Source of the DNA: Haplosporangium gracile
Lineage: Eukaryota; Mortierellomycota; Mortierellomycetes; Mortierellales; Mortierellaceae
Length of the DNA: 12,787 bases
Direction: 5' to 3'
Assembly (NCBI GenBank): GCA_015499985.1
Contig: JAAAUF010001078.1
Span: 1 to 12,787 of the forward strand
Part shown: positions 7,678 to 12,787 of the stretch, piece by piece
How the letters are laid out: each line of letters begins with the position of its first letter
Position numbering within the stretch: position 1 is the stretch's first letter
Made by a program: the position numbers and the translations under genes
The notes under the pieces: generated by a model
Told to the model about the DNA's origin: nothing
The model's input: only the letters and a program-made list of their open reading frames with translations
The model's database searches: none

Positions 7678-9444
7678 ATGGACTTGCCAGGAAGAACAGA
7701 AAACACCGTTAGCAAAGGCGGAAAGGTCCCTGTTACCGTCTTCACCGGCTTTGTCGGCGTTGGAAAGACTGTAAGCATTCTCCTTTCTTCTTTCTGCTTT
7801 GTATCATTCTTATCTCTCGTATATACGACCCCTTGAGTTCTAACGACATGCCATGTCATGAACGTCAATTGACGCTAATAGACAATTATTCTGTCGTTGA
7901 TGAACTCGATGCCCAAGGATTACAAGTTCTGTCTTCTCAAGAACGAGTTTGGCGATGTCAAAGGTAGACAAATGATATTTCATGGATAGGCCAAATGTAC
8001 CCTCTTTCCTAAACAAGCATTTCCGCCGAAAAATGATCAGAACAGGGACACAAAACACCATCACCACACTCCCTGTCCGGAACACAACTTCTAAAACACT
8101 CCCCTCTATCTCTCTCTTTCTCTCTTTGTTCCAATTGAAAACACCCTTTGCTAATAGTGGACTCACAAATCGCAAAGCTCAACAACATCGATGTTCAGGA
8201 AATGACCAATGGCTGTCTATGCTGTGTCCTCGTCGGACAAATGAAGGAAGGCCTTTTGGAGCTGAAGGAAAAGTACAATCCCGACCGCATTATCATCGAA
8301 ACCAGCGGATCCGCCTTTCCAGGTAACACAGACTCTTTGTTTGTTATCATGTAAATTCTGTCTGTCGAGCAACTCATATTAACAACACATCTATGTCGCT
8401 ACTGTTGTACGAGTAGGCCCTATCGCGTGGCAGATCAGAGAGTTGGCAAACGAAGGATTTGTTCTGGACTCGATCCTGAATGTGGTCGATTGCAAGAACT
8501 TTGAGGGATACGCTGATAACTCCTACACAGCCAAGCTGCAAGCCCAGTACACCGATCTCGTCCTTCTCACCAAGCACGAAGGCGTAAAGGATCATTGCTC
8601 TTTAACCAGTTTGCTAAACTTAATATTTTCGGCACGTAATTTGATTATGTGTACTAACTACAGTTATTGATTCCGCTGCAACACATAGGTGAGCGAACGG
8701 GACATGGATCGGGTGATCGATCGTGTCAACGATCTCAACACCGACGCCCCCAAGGTTCTTGTCAACGCCGACCAACCTGTCTCGCCCGAACTGATCTTTG
8801 GACTCGACACCAAACTTTTCCAACTCCAAGGACCCACAGGACCCAATAACAAAACTTTCCAGGACGAATTGAACCTGAACGGCGACAAGGGCCATCACAG
8901 GAACGAACTCGATACCATGGAGATCAAGTGCTTCGGACCCAAGACCCGTAATCCGGAAAAGGTGCTGAATTTGGCTGCGTTTGAAAAGTTTCTGGAAACT
9001 CTGAGCAAGGATGATGTTTATCGACTCAAGGGATTCGTGCGACTCTCGGGCGTTACTGCGTCAACCACAGAAACCACCATCTGTGTGGTCAACCACGCAT
9101 TCGGCAAATGGACCATCATCCCCGTTCCCGAGAAGGACCACCTCGAGCCTTCGGGTGAAGAAGAAGAAAAAGATTTCCACAAGTGTAACCTCGACCACGA
9201 CCACTCCGAACATACTAGTGCCTGCAAAAAGGGGCGTCCTGCGGATCAGGAGCTGCAGATGCATTTTATCTTGATGGGCGAACTTTGGGGCATTCAGCAC
9301 AAACTCGTCCATGGATGTGGCGCCACCTACGATAGCGGCGAGGTCCTGTGCCAGTTCAAGACGAGTCGAGCTACTTTTGTGTGGGATAAGCCAATACCTG
9401 CCATCTATACCGATTTTGTTGCCGAGCGATTGGCTTCCAAGTAA
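7678..9444 (+). CDS. CobW/COG0523-family GTPase, putative metallochaperone, 420 aa, five exons
   Basis: Exons 7678-7770, 7882-7963, 8158-8322, 8417-8583, 8689-9444; introns 111, 194, 94 and 105 nt. The last has a perfect TACTAAC branch site at 8652-8658. G3E P-loop GTPases of this type load metal onto target proteins. Visible: Walker A GFVGVGKT (24-31), LLKNEFGDVKVD (49-60), the metal motif GCLCC (77-81), ETSGSAFPGP (106-115), and at the NKxD position TKHE (about 165-168). The CobW C-terminal domain spans roughly 278-415. A His/Cys-rich loop at 333-348 (H333, C335, H339, H341, H344, C348) may add metal sites. The CPELVPI-type motif with which ZNG1 docks on MetAP1 is absent from the short N-terminus. 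I therefore place it in a separate fungal CobW subfamily, not ZNG1. Metal and client are unknown; zinc is a guess from the family. Confidence 0.92.
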
Positions 9445-9456
9445 CAATATCCACTA

Positions 9457-9462
9457 ATTAAA
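9457..9462 (+). terminator. ATTAAA, candidate poly(A) signal of the CobW gene
   Basis: ATTAAA variant 13 nt after the stop. The WDR92-like gene converges with stop codons 105 bp apart, so a short 3' UTR is expected. Confidence 0.4.
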
Positions 9463-9529
9463 ATCTCACACTAAGTAGTACTGAATGTGCCAGAAAAGTT
9501 TAAGGCGGGATGATGCAAAGTTTGTATGG

Positions 9530-9535
9530 TTTATT
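9530..9535 (-). terminator. AATAAA, candidate poly(A) signal of the WDR92-like gene
   Basis: TTTATT on the plus strand reads AATAAA on the minus strand, 15 nt past the WDR92-like stop codon. Confidence 0.45.
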
Positions 9536-9549
9536 TGCCTCATCCCTGG

Positions 9550-10909
9550 TCAGAGGTGGAACATGCCCACACGGAGAGTGTTGTCGAGGTCACATCCGAC
9601 AAAGAGTCCCTCCAGATCCTCGTTGAACTCGAGCGACAGAATCCCTTGCTCCGCCAACTTGTGTGATCCAAGTGGCTTTGTCAGTGTCTTTTCGTCTCCA
9701 TGCTCATACCTAAAAAGTGGGAAAATAACGCAAATGTGAGTGAAAAACACGTAATAATTTCCTGCAACTCCCTGCGCCTATAAAGAGGAAAAAGACGCAA
9801 ACATACAGGTGAAGATATCCACCGCCATCCGTGACGGCAAAGATGTCAGGTCGTTGAGGGACATGTCGGACTTGCCACAGCGTACTATCGTCTCCCGATT
9901 GAACTGCCACCACTTCTTCCATCATTGCTGTCGTATTTGACTCTGCACTTGCACTTGTAGCCTTGAATTGACTGAGTTGCCCATCCGCTAGATCAAAGAC
10001 ATGCATCGATCCCTCCAGAGTAGTCGCCACCAACGAAGAGAATGATCGAGAGTTCGTTCCCTGACGACGCGGACTCAACTCGACCGAGCAGATCCCGTGT
10101 TGGAGGTTGGTCTCAAAGACAGCCTGACCCATCCGCAAATCCATGACTCTAAGATCACCATTATCATATCCTGCCACGACCAGTATCTCATCATCGTTTC
10201 CTTGTCCTACTCCCATGTTGACACACCAGACATCATGTCCATCGACCTGTTTCTTCAACGACGCCATCGTCGACAATGGCTTCCCCAGGGCTACTCCAGC
10301 TCCAGATCCAGTAGCTCCAGTTGCCTTATGATCCTGTCGCATATCCCACAACTTGACCGCTCCATCCCGTCCTCCAGTCACAAACTCAGGCCTCCCCGTC
10401 CGTGACCCAACACCATCCATACAATTGACAACATCCTCATGTGCCCGGAAAATCCACACAGGAACCTCTGCCCGCGACAGATCCCAAAGCCCAACATGAC
10501 CTTCGAAATCTCCCGTCAACAAATGCGGGAGTGTTGAAGACCTGGGGCTGGCTCTGAAGGTACCCGATTTAAATTGAATCTTTTTCTCGGTCTCGGACTG
10601 CAATACTAAACGTGGTCGCTGTTGTTTTGTTGGTGCTGATGTTGATGTTGCGGTGGTTGGTTTCTTGAGTGATGAGGGAGACGAAGGGTTGGAGGTGAGG
10701 TTGTAGAGTTGAATGATGCCGAATCCGGAATCGTTGGAGCCAAGGGCACATATCCGTGTGGTACCAGGGACCCAGAGAGCTTGGAAGGCCGTGAAGGGGA
10801 TGGGCTTCGAGGCAACCTGCGTCACCTTGGCCTTCTTGCCTTCGTCTTCGCCTCCTCCTCCTCCTTCATTCCTGCTGCTATTCCTGGGGGATCCCGCTGT
10901 TGATGCCAT
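9550..10909 (-). CDS. WDR92/DNAAF10-like WD40 protein, 420 aa, two exons
   Basis: Exons 10909-9807 and 9709-9550 on the minus strand; intron 9806-9710 (97 nt, GTATGT...TTTTAG), the codon for Leu368 being split. Motifs matching animal WDR92 in order: TAFQALWVPGTTRICALGSN (40-59), GIIQLYNL (64-71), FKSGTFRAS (113-121), TGDFEGHVGLWDL (132-144), VVNCMDGVG (160-168), VTGGRDGAVKLWD (177-189), VAGYDNGDLRVMDLR (245-259), NLQHGICSVE (268-277), ATTLEGSMHVFDL (295-307), STLWQVRHVPQ (342-352), DNTLRV near the end. These fit a seven-bladed propeller. Animal WDR92 (about 357 aa) works with the R2TP/prefoldin-like co-chaperone and is needed to assemble axonemal dynein arms. The extra length is a Gly/Ser-rich N-terminus and loops at about 72-100, 195-220 and 310-335. 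All expected blades appear present, so it looks functional. Confidence 0.88.
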
Positions 10910-11149
10910 GTCGATTGCGTCTGTCTGTGTGAACCGTTGCGCTCGTGTTTGAATGATAGAGATCAGGAGATGATGTAAATACGATCAAGGCTTCTGCAGT
11001 CACCTGATGAAAAATCAGAGACTTAACTTTTTCGTTATTCGTATCCAGCCTTTCACCTTTCAAGGAAAAGTATTCATGCTGCCAACCACAAAAGGAGATG
11101 GAGCCCCATATGGTCTGATAAGTTACCCATTAGCAGCCATCATTTGGAA
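10910..11149 (-). promoter_or_regulatory. Upstream region of the WDR92-like gene
   Basis: No ORF of note. It holds the presumed leftward promoter. On the plus strand there is one small palindrome, CTGAT (11004-11008) / ATCAG (11014-11018). No clear TATA or CCAAT box was recognised for the minus-strand gene. Confidence 0.35.
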
Positions 11150-11157
11150 TATATAAG
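11150..11157 (+). promoter_or_regulatory. TATA-like box
   Basis: TATATAAG lies about 125 nt upstream of a tiny candidate spliced ORF at 11280. It is the best TATA match in the right flank, but no confirmed gene follows it. Confidence 0.25.
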
Positions 11158-11188
11158 TTGAAAAGTAACGTCATAATTCAGGCGTTAT

Positions 11189-11207
11189 CGCGTTTACCCC
11201 AAATGCG
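11189..11207. repeat. Small hairpin, 7-bp stem, 5-nt loop
   Basis: CGCGTTT (11189-11195) pairs with AAATGCG (11201-11207) with one G-U pair around ACCCC. Local GC-rich structure in an otherwise AT-rich spacer. Confidence 0.35.
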
Positions 11208-11279
11208 CGACGAGCGATTTCTTGCAATTTGAGGAGTTGATTGTTGGTCAAGTAACCCCTGGTCCCCTACAGCAGCGAT

Positions 11280-11422
11280 ATGAGTGAGTACACCAACAAG
11301 AATTATAAGAATGAAAAGTTGTCATTGCAGGTAAATATTACAGTTCGCGCGGGAGACTTCAAAGATATCTTGATATGATCAAGAACCAGAATGTAATGTT
11401 TGGGTGGAAGGTCAGGAGATGA
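11280..11422 (+). CDS. Speculative small spliced ORF, 31 aa
   Basis: ATGA (11280-11283) is followed directly by GTGAGT, and TTGTCATTGCAG ends at 11330. Joining them gives MSKYYSSRGRLQRYLDMIKN and ends ...GWKVRR. The putative intron is only 47 nt, shorter than all the others here, with no clear branch site. Unspliced, the same ATG gives a different 32-codon peptide. I do not recognise either product. Listed only because splice signals and start line up with a TATA-like box upstream; chance is the likelier explanation. Confidence 0.12.
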
Positions 11423-11504
11423 GGGTGGCAAAGACAAGATAGAGTTTTTTTTCTTACGTTATTTCTCAAAGATACATGTGTTCAGGTCTGTTTTGTTTGC
11501 CTGA

Positions 11505-11527
11505 TTTTTTTTTTTTTTTTTTTTTTT
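11505..11527 (+). repeat. 23-nt T homopolymer
   Basis: Uninterrupted run of 23 T. Possible nucleosome-excluding promoter element, or the trace of an inserted poly(A) tail in reverse. No retroelement sequence or target-site duplication was noticed around it. Confidence 0.8.
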
Positions 11528-11618
11528 GGTTCACCTTCTTGATTCCAGCGAGTATGCACACGTAACGTCACATCCCCGCCTCACTCTCGCAACGCGAGTC
11601 ATTTCTGACAACACCACC

Positions 11619-11693
11619 ATGAAAATGCGTGAACGGACGTTCTTGAAGTTTTTTTTCTTTTGTTTATTGGGGGTCTTTCTGTTGAGAAGCTAG
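11619..11693 (+). CDS. Speculative micro-ORF, 24 aa, basic then hydrophobic
   Basis: Starts in a strong context (ACAACACCACCATGA). Reads MKMRERTFLKFFFFCLLGVF plus a few residues, a basic head followed by a Phe/Leu-rich stretch like a signal anchor. About 50 nt upstream lies ACGTAACGTCAC (11560-11571), a CRE/ATF-like site. The Phe run comes from a T tract, so it may be an accident of composition. No homologue recognised. Confidence 0.15.
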   Translation: MKMRERTFLKFFFFCLLGVFLLRS

Positions 11694-12239
11694 AAAACAT
11701 TGAGCCGAGATCTATCAGCGCTTACTTAAAGAAATCAGGGAGAATGAAAATGGGTGATGTCAACGATGGGATAAAAGACAGAGGAAAAGTTAACTGACCA
11801 CTCGGACCTGTAACAAAGATACGCCACCATTGATAAAAAGCCACCATTATCAAGAAGAGCACAAGAAGAATAAGAAGAGTACAAAAAGCATAAAGAGCCT
11901 AAAAAAACAAGGTTCGGCTTATGAGTGCGTGCTATCTTGTCGTGTTAACTTGAATGTTCAGCGAAGGACACGGCGTTGGATCACTGTCATTTTGTTTCTC
12001 TCCTTTACGTGAGTCTTTCTACAGTAAGTATTCTGCCAGTGTTAGTTGTATTTCCATCAGTCACCAATCGATGTCTACAGTCGTGTATCTCCACAATCAC
12101 TCATCAGTTGTTCTTGTTTCCTGTTCCTGAAAAATGATCGTACTGGATCATATTAATGGCGCCAACAAAGGGGACTAACAATGGCCATGCCACCCTTAAT
12201 TCGTCATCATCAGAGACATACGCGCGCCATACATTTCAT
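11694..12239. other. Intergenic, no gene supported
   Basis: An imperfect tandem 17-mer is present: 11823-11839 and 11840-11856, both starting GCCACCATT, 13 of 17 identical. A strong donor-like GTAAGTATT occurs at 12024 (+), which could start a 5'-UTR intron of a gene to the right. A 6-bp palindrome ATGATC/GATCAT spans 12134-12151. No RNA gene was recognised. Confidence 0.4.
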
Positions 12240-12787
12240 TGCATACCACACCTCGTCCCCTTTTCCTTGTTTTTATTTCTTCCCCCTTTTCTCTTTTTTC
12301 TATGCTCCTCCTCCATTCCCGCTCTCCTTCTATCTCTCCATCTCTCTATCAGTCCACATCGATCCAGTCGGCACTTATCTCTTCTTTACTTCTTCCCTTC
12401 TTCCCTTCTTTACTTCTTCCTTTCTTCCTTTCTTCCCTTCTCCCCTTCTCCCCTTCTCCCCTTCTTCCACGCCCACGCCAGCCCTCCCTTCCCTGACTCA
12501 CCCACCACACTCTCTCCCAGTTCTCCCTTCTCAGCTTCACGACATTCCTCCATGGAGTGTTGTCCACATCTCCTCGGACATCCACCTCGGATGACTGTTG
12601 TTGATCTCCTTTTCCTCTCTTCACTCTCGACAATCCAGAGTGATCTGTGCATTTCTTCTTGTACTCTTTTTCCCTCTTTTTTTTTATATATATAATCAAT
12701 CAGATCTCCTGCATCCACTCTGCTCTGGTCTGCATCCTCATCAACACCCATCCATCCTCTCCCGCCTTTTCTTTTTTTTTTTTTACT
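12240..12787 (+). promoter_or_regulatory. Long polypyrimidine region, probable leader of a gene to the right
   Basis: The plus strand is mostly C/T, densest at 12379-12469, where CTTCTTCCC, CTTTCTTC and CTTCTCCC units repeat. It ends in a T run at the window edge. Translations across it are Ser/Pro/Phe/Leu low complexity. By analogy with the leaders at 885-939 and 2840-2966 it may precede a rightward start codon beyond 12787. Confidence 0.45.
12379..12469 (+). repeat. Degenerate CT-rich tandem repeats
   Basis: Short units such as CTTCTTCCC, TTTCTTCC and CCCTTCTC recur in tandem with small changes. Homopyrimidine with mirror symmetry, hence triplex-capable. Likely variable in length between strains. 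Confidence 0.75.

Noticed and set aside
11505..11527. Poly(A) tail of a retroposed element in reverse orientation
   Set aside because: No retroelement or processed-gene sequence adjoins the T run and no target duplication was seen, so it is kept as a plain homopolymer.
11830..12012. 60-codon Lys-rich open frame
   Set aside because: Begins at a TTG rather than ATG, and its Lys content follows from an AAG/AAA-rich imperfect repeat. No homologue recognised.
12156..12695. 179-codon Ser/Pro/Phe/Leu-rich open frame starting ATGGCGCCAACA
   Set aside because: The start resembles the ceramidase start by chance. The body is translated CT repeat, and two other plus frames are also open across it, a sign of composition rather than coding.
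12349..12751. Overlapping minus-strand frames rich in Arg/Glu/Gly/Lys
   Set aside because: Reverse translation of the same polypyrimidine tract; low complexity.
1..12787. tRNA, rRNA, CRISPR or transposon genes
   Set aside because: I looked for B-box-like GGTTCGAATCC motifs, spaced direct repeats, and transposase or reverse-transcriptase motifs on both strands and found none. A partial B-box match near 2612 lacked an A box and cloverleaf.

Overview
This is a stretch of nuclear DNA from a fungus. Genes are compact, with short GT-AG introns (94-194 nt), AATAAA-type 3' signals and pyrimidine-rich leaders just before start codons. The protein set, the intron density and a retained WDR92 homologue fit an early-diverging, non-Dikarya fungus, for example a Mortierella-like zygomycete. 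That placement is inference from general knowledge; no rRNA or other taxonomic marker lies in the window.

Six protein genes can be built with exon structure. Left to right: (1) 940-2463 +, a single-exon MYND zinc-finger protein; (2) 2967-3929 +, an alkaline ceramidase, two exons; (3) 4114-5670 +, a ZFAND1/Cuz1-type protein with two AN1 fingers and a C-terminal ubiquitin-like domain, five exons; (4) 5774-7109 -, an ExoIII/APE1-type AP endonuclease, two exons, with an open in-frame N-terminal extension to 7424 that looks like a mitochondrial presequence; (5) 7678-9444 +, a CobW/COG0523 GTPase, five exons; (6) 9550-10909 -, a WDR92/DNAAF10-like WD40 protein, two exons. Genes 3/4 and 5/6 converge with only about 100 bp between stop codons. 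Genes 4/5 diverge from a short shared promoter with CCAAT boxes on both strands. Every intron given was placed by hand from splice sites and frame and needs transcript confirmation.

The flanks hold no gene I can defend. Positions 1-852 carry a (GA)n tract, several hairpins (one with a 17-bp imperfect stem) and a palindromic E2F-like site close to the MYND gene. Positions 10910-12787 carry the WDR92 upstream region, two very small speculative ORFs, a 23-nt T run and a long polypyrimidine tract. Within the window, pyrimidine tracts on the coding strand precede start codons. By that rule the GA tract at the left edge suggests a leftward gene just outside the window, and the CT tract at the right edge suggests a rightward gene just outside it.

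The genes do not form an obvious pathway. Several products are zinc proteins (MYND, AN1, zinc-dependent ceramidase, CobW GTPase), but neighbourhood is weak evidence of shared function in a fungus. The most useful leads are the possible dual-targeted AP endonuclease, the CobW subfamily without the ZNG1 client-binding motif but with a His/Cys-rich C-terminal loop, the WDR92 homologue, and the hairpin cluster at 335-521.
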